Source: Bacillota bacterium
Lineage (GTDB): Bacteria > Bacillota > Clostridia > Peptostreptococcales > Anaerovoracaceae
Length of the DNA: 38,942 bases
Reading direction: 5' to 3'
NCBI GenBank assembly: GCA_022793795.1
Contig: JAAWDM010000004.1
Coordinates: forward strand, 1-38,942
Shown: piece after piece, positions 32,042-38,942 of the stretch
Position numbering within the stretch: the first letter of the stretch is position 1
How the letters are laid out: the number at the start of each line of letters is the position of its first letter
Notes under the pieces: model-generated
The model's input: the letters and a program-made list of their open reading frames with translations, nothing else
What the model was told of the DNA's origin: nothing
Databases searched by the model: none
Made by a program: the position numbers and the translations under genes

Positions 32042-32881
32042 ATGGATAAGAGAATCATAACAGCAGCTCTGACGGGAAACTGGGGCGATAAGACCAACAA
32101 TCCAGCCCTACCTATGAATCCGCAGGAAATGGCAGAGGCCGCCTATCAGTGCTGGCAGGAGGGAGCCGCAGTGGTGCATATTCATATGCGGGACGAAGAG
32201 GGAAAACCCACCATGCGGGTGGACTTGTTTGAAGAGACCATGAGACTAATTCGTGAAAAGTGCGATGTCATCATTAACATGACCTCTTCCGGCGGACACT
32301 CTCTGGACGGCATGGCTGCTGATGAAACCAGACTGAAGCCTTTTGAGGTGTTGAAACCGGAAATGGGATCCTTTGATTGCGGCACCTTAAACTGGCTCCA
32401 TCAGACCATCTTTGAAAACAGTCCTAAGTTCTTGGAGCAGCTGGGTCATCTGATGCAGGAGGTGGGAACCAAGCCTGAACTGGAAATCTTTGATGTAGGT
32501 ATGGTCGACACGGCCAAACACTATATTAAGACAGGAGTACTGAAAGCTCCTTGTCATTTCCAGCTGGTGATGAACGCTGCCGGCGGTATGGCTGGCACTG
32601 TGGAAAACCTGGTTTATCTGAAAAATCAGCTGCCAGAGGGTTCCACCTGGTCTGCCACGGGGATTTCCAGAAGCCATATGCCAATTCTTCTGGCTACGTT
32701 GGCTCTGGGCGGTCATGTGCGGGTAGGTTTAGAAGATAACGTATACTACGCCCATGGCGTTTTGGCGGAATCCAACGCGCAGCTGGTAAAGCGAGCGGCC
32801 AATATCATCCGGGAAGCCGGCTATCAGGTAGCTACGCCGGCAGAAGCCAGAGAAATTCTGGGGATTCCACAGCTGGTATAG
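32042..32881 (+). CDS. 3-keto-5-aminohexanoate cleavage-type enzyme (BKACE family)
   Basis: 279 residues, ATG 32042 with AGGAGG upstream. Family motifs: ITAALTGNWG near the start, VVHIHMRDEEG (zinc histidines in HIH, residues 46 and 48), NMTSSGG, PELEIFDVGMVD, WSATGISRSHMPI and HVRVGLEDNVY (the Arg and Glu of the active site, about residues 225-230). The archetype Kce splits 3-keto-5-aminohexanoate with acetyl-CoA into aminobutyryl-CoA and acetoacetate in lysine fermentation. The family also has members acting on other beta-keto acids. No other lysine-fermentation genes are nearby, so the substrate is open. Confidence 0.88.
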   Translation: MDKRIITAALTGNWGDKTNNPALPMNPQEMAEAAYQCWQEGAAVVHIHMRDEEGKPTMRVDLFEETMRLIREKCDVIINMTSSGGHSLDGMAADETRLKPFEVLKPEMGSFDCGTLNWLHQTIFENSPKFLEQLGHLMQEVGTKPELEIFDVGMVDTAKHYIKTGVLKAPCHFQLVMNAAGGMAGTVENLVYLKNQLPEGSTWSATGISRSHMPILLATLALGGHVRVGLEDNVYYAHGVLAESNAQLVKRAANIIREAGYQVATPAEAREILGIPQLV

Positions 32882-33182
32882 GAGTTTAAATTGTTCCAAA
32901 TATATTTTGGACAAAACATATGCCGAAAGGTTATACGGCAGCAGGAGAAAATAAGGCGCTGCAGGGTTTGGAGCGAGCAGGAGAGGTTCTCACATCCTGC
33001 TGCGTCTTGATCTTTTCTTACTTTAATTTTCATGGCTGGTCAGCCTGATGTTGGTAGCTGGTCGCTGCATTCTAGGAATTCCGGTTGCAGGAGCAACACT
33101 GCCGATCATCGCTTTTCTTTTTTTTTTGAGGAATCGGCCATATTGAAATTCATTTGGAACATAGAAAAAGAATAAATTTTAC
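32882..33182. other. Intergenic stretch with terminator-like hairpins and a possible gene remnant
   Basis: TGCCG/CGGCA (32921-32940) and GCAGCAGGA / TCCTGCTGC (32938-32946 with 32995-33003) form stem-loops; AGCAGGA at 32976-32982 is an alternative partner. This is probably the terminator region of the preceding gene, although the T-run is poor. At 33048-33146 a 32-codon frame reads LVAGRCILGIPVAGATL, similar to the FAD-dependent oxidoreductase pattern around AGRCI, but there is no start signal and nothing else of such a gene. No other feature is visible. Confidence 0.45.
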
Positions 33183-33211
33183 TTGACATAATGATTGGAA
33201 AAGAGTAGGAT
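33183..33211 (+). promoter_or_regulatory. Promoter of the large surface protein gene
   Basis: TTGACA (33183-33188), 17-bp spacer, TAGGAT (33206-33211). Transcription would start near 33218, just at the first palindrome described next. Confidence 0.75.
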
Positions 33212-33220
33212 AAAAAAGAA

Positions 33221-33300
33221 GTTAGCTAAAACTAACCCAACGATATTTAAGGGTTATTTAGGCTAACTAAAATAATAGTCTGGGGTTAGCTAAAACTAAC
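33221..33300 (+). promoter_or_regulatory. Three TTAG/CTAA palindromes, candidate metal-regulator operators
   Basis: GTTAGCTAAAACTAAC occurs exactly at 33221-33236 and 33285-33300, 64 bp apart. Between them lies TTTAGGCTAACTAAA (33256-33270). Each is TTAG-N5/6-CTAA, reminiscent of sites of DtxR/MntR/IdeR-type iron or manganese repressors, and they sit just downstream of the promoter. As RNA, TAACCC/GGGTTA and GCTAAC/GTTAGC pairs also form. Assignment to a metal regulator is inference. Confidence 0.55.
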
Positions 33301-33321
33301 TTAAAAAAGGAGGAACATATC

Positions 33322-36300
33322 TTGGAAGAGATAAAGAAAAAACGATGGATCAGCGTACTTCTTACGATTGCCATGATTTTATCTATATGCAATATGCCGG
33401 TATATGGATATGGTGCAAGTGAAGAAGTGGTGATCGAAAACAGTATTATAACGCCGGAAACCACTAGCATTACGATTTCTCTTTCCCATGTGCCGGCACT
33501 GGGAATTCTAAAAGTTGTTGCATTGGATGCCGAAGAAGCATATGACAGCAACAAACTCAATGAATATGAAACCTTATATTTTGGCGCGTTCTATAATGGT
33601 ACATTTCAGGTAGGAGAAAACCAGCTGACATTGAACGCAAGCCCGCAAGTAGGGAAAAAAATTGTCGCTGTGGTTCGAGATAGCAGCGGTACAACCATGC
33701 AGGACTATGCATCTAATGGCGTAGTCGTGACCACCTCATCTGTAGAAGAATCGAAAACACCAGAGGAGATACTTAAAAATTGCAGTGTCAGATTAACAAA
33801 AGGCGGAGTGGAACGGACGGAGGCTTTTCAAGAAACAGATACCTCTACAGATGTGAGCGTACATCTGGACGATACAGTTGAATCCTGTAATTTGACACTC
33901 TTTGCCTATGCAGGAAATACAGCATTTGATGCGGACAGCACACAAAATATTCGCCTTTGGTCCGGGAAAGTTACCAATGGAGCAATGGAAAACTGCAGCT
34001 TTGCAGTAGATAAGCTGCCCCTTAAGGTGGGATATAAGGTGATTGCTTGTCTAAATGTTCCAGTAGGAACAGATACGGATGGAGATACCTTCTATCGTTC
34101 TGTAACTTCACAGGCTTTAGAAATTGTGGATGAAAAGGGTCAGAGTTTTGAGGATTATAATCCATATCCAGATGTTTTCATTGATGAGAATCAGTTAGAA
34201 GAAGGGGCTGAAAAGATACACATCAGTATTGTGGGCGATGAACGGCTTTTCCAAGGAGCTAGAGATGGCAAGATCAGCATTACCTGTGCAGTTGCTCAAT
34301 ATCCAGAGGGAGAGACGTTCGATTTTGAAAATGAAAAACAAATTTCCTTGGCATCAAACATCAGTGTGACAGAAGCTTTTTCCGGAAAGGAAATTTCTCT
34401 CAGTGAGCCTCTTCGTGCAGGATATCGAGTTCGTGCCGTAGTATATTGGAGCCAGAGTACAGAATTATTTTTGCCAAAAGGTAACGACTATGAAGAGGTG
34501 TTCCATCGTCCTGACGACTCTCTTCTAGTCAAGGAATGTATCGCGCCTGCTGTAACCATTGAAGAACCAGTTAATGTTGCAGCAAAAGCAATTCGTGTAG
34601 AAGTAAAGGGAAATTTGCCGGAAGGCGCGACTCTACTGCTTAAAAGTTATGACAGCAAAACCCAGCAGTTTGCCATAAGCGAAGGAACCTGGGTTGGATC
34701 TGCCTTCAATGTGACCAGCGGAACCTATACCTTAACGCCACAGTCAGGCTCTTTGACCAAAGACAAAAAAATAGTCGCCTTTATTTTGGATCAGGGCGCA
34801 ACGGTTGTTCAATCCCAGCCGGTTTCAATAGCTGCTGTAAAGGCATTTACTATTTTGCCCAATATCTCTGTTACTGCAGGAGCTACACAGCTTAGCTTCC
34901 AAGTAACTTCCATCGATGAGGCGATTACTAATCTGAATATCGTAAGACTTTGCAGTGTCAAAGCAAACGGAGAGGCCGATTTGGATCATGCGCTTGCAGT
35001 AAAGTATGGACAGAAACCAGGTGAGATTACCTTTGAGCTTAGCGAAGAAGCCCTCCGTGCAGGCGATAAGGTGTGTCTGTCGCTGACCTATATGGATGGT
35101 TCTGAAATTGTCACATATACCAGCGAAGGCTTTGCTGTAGTAGGAGCATTGGGAGAAAATTCCCTGTCCATTGTGGAGACAGAGGTTGATACCAATATGG
35201 ACAGCGTGACGGTTATGGTCAACGGCTGTGAGATCTATAAGGGTGGTCTGCTGATTTTGACCACAGGGCCGGCGGACAATGTAAACGATGCGGACAGTCG
35301 CAGCCGTTTGGCCAGTGTACCTTTTACAGGAGCAGGAACCTATCAGCTTTCTTTTAACAGCAAGCAATTAAGGGCAGGTCAGACGATTTTACCTCATCTA
35401 TATTTTTATGATAGTGAACAGGATGCCACCCAGTATCAATATGGGGCGCCTGTCATCATAAAAAATGGAAGCGGCCAGGTTGTAGAACCTAAAGTAGAGA
35501 TTGCAACAGATACGATTCGGGAAGATCGGACAGATCTGTGGGTTGTAACAGAATTTAGCGCTGGTTTGACTGGAGTTTTGAAGCTGTATACCTATGCTGG
35601 AGATATTTTTGATATGGATACGGCCATGGAAATCTATTCAGGAGCAGCAACTTCCAATGAAAACAGTCAGAGAGTCACGTTTGGTGGTGGTAAATTGACA
35701 GCAGAAAAAAATCTAATCGCTGTACTGGAGCTTTCTGATGGATTTAGCCTGCAATCCAATGTGAAGGCGATTACGGCCATGCCGGAAAAAGAAAAACCTG
35801 TGGCACAGATTTTGGACAGTCGGATTACGGAGGGAGATACTTATCTGAAGGCTTCTGTGACCTTTGACAGTAGCGTTAGCCAGGGATCCTATGTACTGTA
35901 CCAATTTACAGGAGAGGAACTTAACCCTGCGACAGCAACTAAGCTGAGCAGTGGCAATCTTTATAGAAGCGAAACCTCCAAATCCATTTATCTTGGAACT
36001 GGTAAACTGGAAATTGGTGCTAATTTACAACTGGTACTGACAGCAGATGATATGGAGACGAAATCCAATGTGGTAATTGTAGAGCCATCTCCAGATTGGG
36101 GAACGCCGTATGCAGCTTTCGATGTGACAGCAGTAAAAGCCGATGACAAGACCATTCCGGTGACTGTTGACTATTCGGCTGAATACCTGAGTCTTGGAGA
36201 TGACTTCTATTGTGATGTGAGCATCTATAGCTTCCCTGCAAAATATACAGATAAAGAGTTTGAAGAAAAAGAACTGTGGGAGACCTATGGCATTGCAACT

Positions 36301-37863
36301 CGCGTGGGTCAGGTAAATTCTACCTCGGGACAGGAAACCAAGGGTACAATCCGTGTGCCTGTGAACAGTTATGCGACCTTGAATCCTGATGACCGTTTGA
36401 TTATTAAGCTGAGATTACCTCATACAGAATGGGATGGCGAAGAGGTGGATTATATCTCTGCGTCTGTTCCAATCATCGGAGCAGAGGAGGAAGTGCCTTC
36501 TTACCATGTGGTTCTGTATAACTTGGATGATACCTCCTCCAGAGGCCATCGTCTCCGGCAGATTTTAGATGAACTGGGAATTCCGGCGGTGACCATGGAG
36601 AATAAAAATCTGAATCAGACCATCGGTTATCTGGCTGGAATTGCAGGATATGAAGCAGCAGAGCAGGGCTACAATGGGTCTTCCTATTCCAGTGAATTCA
36701 TGCTCATGTGCAATCTGCCAGAATCGTTGCTTGACCGGTTTTTGGATGAAATGATTGCTAATGGATTGAGAATTGACCATAAAGCCGTTGTGACGGAATA
36801 TAACCGAGACTATGAATTTTGTCAGTTGATTGGAGACATTGAATCGGAGCACGATACGTTTCAAGGGTTAATTGCGCTGAATAAACTGGTAGAGCAGGCT
36901 GAAAAGCTGACAGAAACGGACTACGGCTCATCGCCTCATTGGGAAACCTTCCAAGAAATACTGGCAAAGGCCGATGGTTTGCTCCGCAGTGAGGAGCCGC
37001 CTTTGGAAAAATTACAGAGGGCTTATGGGGAATTAAAGTCTCAATATCTGCTGGTGACCGAAATGGAGGAAATCACAGGCATACCGGTCATTACAATCAA
37101 GCAGGAAACAGATGGGACTTATACATTGACGGCACAGATGAAGGATGGAACAGAAGCGGAGCACTGTCAATTCACCTGGAGCAACGGACAGACGGGAATA
37201 TCTATTACAGGAATTGGGGAAAAGGATTTAATCGGCACCACATTGACAGTTACAGGAAATGGGTTTTTCGGTACGTTGACAGCCCAGCTTGCAGTGCCTG
37301 ATGCACCGCAGGTAGAGGCGTCTGCACAGGAGAAGGCAATGACGCTTCAGTGGAATGTTCCGGTAGAGGCAGACAATCAACCGGCACCTACCAGCTATTT
37401 ACTTCAGATCTACCAGGGCGAAGAGTTGATAAAAACTGTAGAAGTAGATGAGATTGTTGCAGGTGAGAACAAGAATGTGACGATTGGACAGCTGAAAGAA
37501 GGCGTTGCCTATAATGTGAGAATCTATGCCAATAGTCCCGTTGGACGCAGTGATGCTACATTTCTTTCCGTGACCACAAAGACGGAGCAGGGAAGTTCTG
37601 TTATTGTAACGCCTGGCACGGTAATACCTGGAGGTGATGATAACCCAGTGGATATTGATGACCCGCAGACACCACTGGATAAAAAGCCGCAGGGTACATC
37701 TGATCAACAGGAATCCGCCGTCAATCAGACAGCGATAGAAGTACAGACCTCCGCTACAGTACCTGGAACGGGAGATGAAGAGATACTCTTCTTCTGGATG
37801 CTCCTTCTGGTAGGAAGTCTGATGAGTTTAGCTGTTTTAATGGTAGAAAAGAGAAGATCGTAA
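33322..37863 (+). CDS. Large sortase-anchored surface protein with repeat modules and DUF3783-like domain
   Basis: 1513 residues from TTG 33322 (AGGAGG at 33308-33313, 8-nt gap). Signal peptide (about 1-31, ending VYGYGA). About nine related beta-sandwich-like modules of about 100 residues follow (about 34-1055), each ending with a G-x-L-x-A-G-x-x-V-like strand and a V-V/I-V strand, for example KLTAEKNLIAVLELSDGFSL and KLEIGANLQLVLTADDMET. Residues about 1061-1178 match DUF3783: VVLYNLDDTSSRGHRLRQIL, LGIPAVTME, then DHKAVVTEYNRDYEFCQL. Next are a FIVAR-like helical domain (about 1180-1245), an Ig-like domain, FN3 (about 1326-1424), a Pro/Asp linker, VPGTGD (1480-1485), a membrane helix and KRRS: a sortase-type wall anchor. 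Possible adhesin or receptor; ligand unknown. Confidence 0.85.
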   Translation: MEEIKKKRWISVLLTIAMILSICNMPVYGYGASEEVVIENSIITPETTSITISLSHVPALGILKVVALDAEEAYDSNKLNEYETLYFGAFYNGTFQVGENQLTLNASPQVGKKIVAVVRDSSGTTMQDYASNGVVVTTSSVEESKTPEEILKNCSVRLTKGGVERTEAFQETDTSTDVSVHLDDTVESCNLTLFAYAGNTAFDADSTQNIRLWSGKVTNGAMENCSFAVDKLPLKVGYKVIACLNVPVGTDTDGDTFYRSVTSQALEIVDEKGQSFEDYNPYPDVFIDENQLEEGAEKIHISIVGDERLFQGARDGKISITCAVAQYPEGETFDFENEKQISLASNISVTEAFSGKEISLSEPLRAGYRVRAVVYWSQSTELFLPKGNDYEEVFHRPDDSLLVKECIAPAVTIEEPVNVAAKAIRVEVKGNLPEGATLLLKSYDSKTQQFAISEGTWVGSAFNVTSGTYTLTPQSGSLTKDKKIVAFILDQGATVVQSQPVSIAAVKAFTILPNISVTAGATQLSFQVTSIDEAITNLNIVRLCSVKANGEADLDHALAVKYGQKPGEITFELSEEALRAGDKVCLSLTYMDGSEIVTYTSEGFAVVGALGENSLSIVETEVDTNMDSVTVMVNGCEIYKGGLLILTTGPADNVNDADSRSRLASVPFTGAGTYQLSFNSKQLRAGQTILPHLYFYDSEQDATQYQYGAPVIIKNGSGQVVEPKVEIATDTIREDRTDLWVVTEFSAGLTGVLKLYTYAGDIFDMDTAMEIYSGAATSNENSQRVTFGGGKLTAEKNLIAVLELSDGFSLQSNVKAITAMPEKEKPVAQILDSRITEGDTYLKASVTFDSSVSQGSYVLYQFTGEELNPATATKLSSGNLYRSETSKSIYLGTGKLEIGANLQLVLTADDMETKSNVVIVEPSPDWGTPYAAFDVTAVKADDKTIPVTVDYSAEYLSLGDDFYCDVSIYSFPAKYTDKEFEEKELWETYGIATRVGQVNSTSGQETKGTIRVPVNSYATLNPDDRLIIKLRLPHTEWDGEEVDYISASVPIIGAEEEVPSYHVVLYNLDDTSSRGHRLRQILDELGIPAVTMENKNLNQTIGYLAGIAGYEAAEQGYNGSSYSSEFMLMCNLPESLLDRFLDEMIANGLRIDHKAVVTEYNRDYEFCQLIGDIESEHDTFQGLIALNKLVEQAEKLTETDYGSSPHWETFQEILAKADGLLRSEEPPLEKLQRAYGELKSQYLLVTEMEEITGIPVITIKQETDGTYTLTAQMKDGTEAEHCQFTWSNGQTGISITGIGEKDLIGTTLTVTGNGFFGTLTAQLAVPDAPQVEASAQEKAMTLQWNVPVEADNQPAPTSYLLQIYQGEELIKTVEVDEIVAGENKNVTIGQLKEGVAYNVRIYANSPVGRSDATFLSVTTKTEQGSSVIVTPGTVIPGGDDNPVDIDDPQTPLDKKPQGTSDQQESAVNQTAIEVQTSATVPGTGDEEILFFWMLLLVGSLMSLAVLMVEKRRS

Positions 37864-37877
37864 AACTATGAATTGAG

Positions 37878-37923
37878 GCTGTCGTGCAGTTGACTGAAAA
37901 GTTCACCGGAGCGGCAGCTTTTT
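37878..37923 (+). terminator. Probable terminator of the surface protein gene
   Basis: GCTGTCG (37878-37884) with CGGCAGC (37912-37918), one G-U pair, then TTTTT (37919-37923). The loop is long (27 nt). Confidence 0.55.
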
Positions 37924-37948
37924 CATATGAGTTAAAGGCAGGAGTCAA

Positions 37949-37977
37949 GAATATTGGAGAAGATATTTTCATATACT
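37949..37977 (+). promoter_or_regulatory. Sigma-E-type sporulation promoter of yqfCD
   Basis: GAATATT (37949-37955), 14-bp spacer, CATATACT (37970-37977), close to the sigma-E consensus (-35 ATATT, -10 CATACAnT). It lies about 40 bp before yqfC, which is sigma-E-controlled in B. subtilis. Confidence 0.65.
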
Positions 37978-38017
37978 CTGAAATGGTAAAGTGTTTCATA
38001 GAGAGGGGGCCGACAGC

Positions 38018-38305
38018 GTGAAGGTGTTTGGAGAAATGATAGACGATATGGATTTTACCAGACCCAGAGTGGTGGTAAGCGACCATCTGGTCATATTGGA
38101 AAATGTGGCAGGTATTGTCATGCTCAGTGAAACATCAATTACGGTACGTCATGGCCTCAAGGTGAAACAGATGAAAGTATCCTGGCATACGACCATCATT
38201 GGTTCGGATTTTGTGATAAAAGAGATTTATGAGGGGAGGCTTCTCATTGAGGGAAAGATACAGAGAGTTGAGTTTTTACAGTCATCGGCTACAGGTCAGG
38301 GTTGA
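38018..38305 (+). CDS. yqfC: Sporulation protein YqfC
   Basis: 95 residues from GTG 38018, behind GAGGGGG (38003-38009). The YqfC/YabP family pattern is present: VVVSDHLVILENVAGIVMLSE (about residues 17-37) and a beta-rich remainder. YqfC is a mother-cell protein made under sigma-E, needed for efficient sporulation with YqfD. Its end overlaps the next gene by 59 nt. A sigma-E-like promoter lies upstream. Confidence 0.88.
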   Translation: MKVFGEMIDDMDFTRPRVVVSDHLVILENVAGIVMLSETSITVRHGLKVKQMKVSWHTTIIGSDFVIKEIYEGRLLIEGKIQRVEFLQSSATGQG

Positions 38306-38942
38306 GGGCTTTCGGCTGGAACGGCTTTTAGAGAAAGGGATGAAAGCAGGCCTAAATATTAAAGGCGTTCATCTTTATTCAGAGACGGAGATGGTCTGTA
38401 CGGTCAGCAAAGAGGATTTTAAAGCCCTAAAAAAATTGGGACGCTCCCTATATAAGTTTACCGTCATCAGCGAGAGAGGGCCGGTGGTCAGCCTTTGGAG
38501 TTTTTTGCGAAAACCGGCCTTGATTATCGGATGCCTGCTGACCTGCGCCTTTGTCGTCATAGAGTCCCTTGTGGTGCAAAGTATTGAAGTAAATGGGTAT
38601 AAGGCCATACCGGAAGTTGAGCTTTTGCAGGTTTTGGAGGAAGAGGGGATATATAAAGGGGCTTTTCGGCCTGAAATCAACTGGGAGAAAGCGGAGAAGG
38701 CCATTTATGATGTGTTTCCCCAGGTCACATGGGTACAGCTGGCTTATTCGGGCAGATTGGTGGTTCTCAATATATCAGAGACAGACCACGATATCTACGA
38801 AAAAGGAGTCCAAAACTACCCTCAGGAACAGGAGGGAGGATTACAGGATACAGAGGATTTAATGTATACGGATATTGTGGCCACCCGCTCCGGTTATATA
38901 GAATCCATTGCCCCTTATTACGGACTGGCCATGGTAGAAAAG
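38247..38942 (+). CDS. yqfD: Sporulation protein YqfD (3' end outside window)
   Basis: 232 codons from TTG 38247 run to the window edge. GGGGAGG lies 7-8 nt upstream, and the frame opens RERYRELSFYSHRLQVRVEG, matching the family. The start lies inside yqfC in another frame. A basic cytoplasmic domain (about 1-83) with LEKGMKAGLNIKGVHL, then a membrane helix (about 87-108, ALIIGCLLTCAFVVIESLVV), then a POTRA-like extracellular domain (VNGYKAIPEVELLQVLEEEG, PQVTWVQLAYSGRLVVLNI). The B. subtilis protein is about 400 residues, so roughly 170 residues are missing. Sporulation protein of the mother-cell or forespore membrane. Confidence 0.9.
   Translation, partial: MRERYRELSFYSHRLQVRVEGFRLERLLEKGMKAGLNIKGVHLYSETEMVCTVSKEDFKALKKLGRSLYKFTVISERGPVVSLWSFLRKPALIIGCLLTCAFVVIESLVVQSIEVNGYKAIPEVELLQVLEEEGIYKGAFRPEINWEKAEKAIYDVFPQVTWVQLAYSGRLVVLNISETDHDIYEKGVQNYPQEQEGGLQDTEDLMYTDIVATRSGYIESIAPYYGLAMVEK

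Noticed and set aside
33048-33146. 32-codon frame resembling part of an FAD-dependent oxidoreductase
   Set aside because: The likeness is limited to about 17 residues with no flanking homology; reported only as a possible remnant.

Overview
The window comes from an anaerobic, spore-forming Clostridia-type Firmicute. The signs are yqfC/yqfD sporulation genes behind a sigma-E-like promoter, AGGAGG-type ribosome binding sites with several TTG and GTG starts, an rpsU-yqeY pair, intrinsic terminators, a cobalamin-dependent methionine synthase without its own activation domain, and a 3-keto-5-aminohexanoate cleavage-type enzyme. I cannot name the species. No complete mobile element and no CRISPR array is visible. 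The only phage-like trace is a decayed Bro-N antirepressor gene.

Left part (1-6370): a minus-strand acyltransferase with an added zinc ribbon runs off the left edge. Divergent from it is a compact operon of an ECF sigma factor, its probable anti-sigma factor and two exported serpins with different reactive-centre residues. A Mrp/ApbC-type ATPase with its own promoter and terminator follows.

Nickel block (6500-14640): a promoter, a structured leader of about 190 nt that contains an intrinsic terminator, then larE, larB, larC (nickel-pincer cofactor synthesis) and a nickel/peptide-type ABC importer (two permeases, a lipoprotein binding protein and one fused double ATPase). Spacing is tight or overlapping, so this reads as one transcription unit linking nickel uptake to cofactor assembly. 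The client enzyme (lactate racemase LarA or a relative) is not in the window.

Middle (14750-21360): minus-strand lrgA-lrgB behind a promoter with a 180-nt leader that holds two exact 38-bp repeats. Then come metF, a stand-alone MetH activation-domain protein and metH, which form a methyl-branch and methionine operon. A gene-poor kilobase holds a candidate structured RNA, the antirepressor pseudogene and tRNA-Leu(GAG).

Right-centre (21365-28340): a minus-strand PadR regulator/DUF2812 pair with clear palindromic operators, divergent from a TetR regulator. After it lies a DUF308 - MMPL transporter - coiled-coil exported protein unit.

Right part (28314-38942): a PHP-domain phosphoesterase, a secreted GH5 cellulase with an N-terminal CBM-like domain, a small helical unknown, rpsU-yqeY, a BKACE-family enzyme, and a 1513-residue cell-wall protein. 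That protein has about nine related modules, an embedded DUF3783-like domain, FIVAR-like and FN3 domains and a sortase-type tail. Its promoter is followed by three TTAG/CTAA palindromes that suggest metal-dependent control. yqfC and the start of yqfD close the window.

All assignments come from reading the sequence and from family knowledge. No search or folding program was run.
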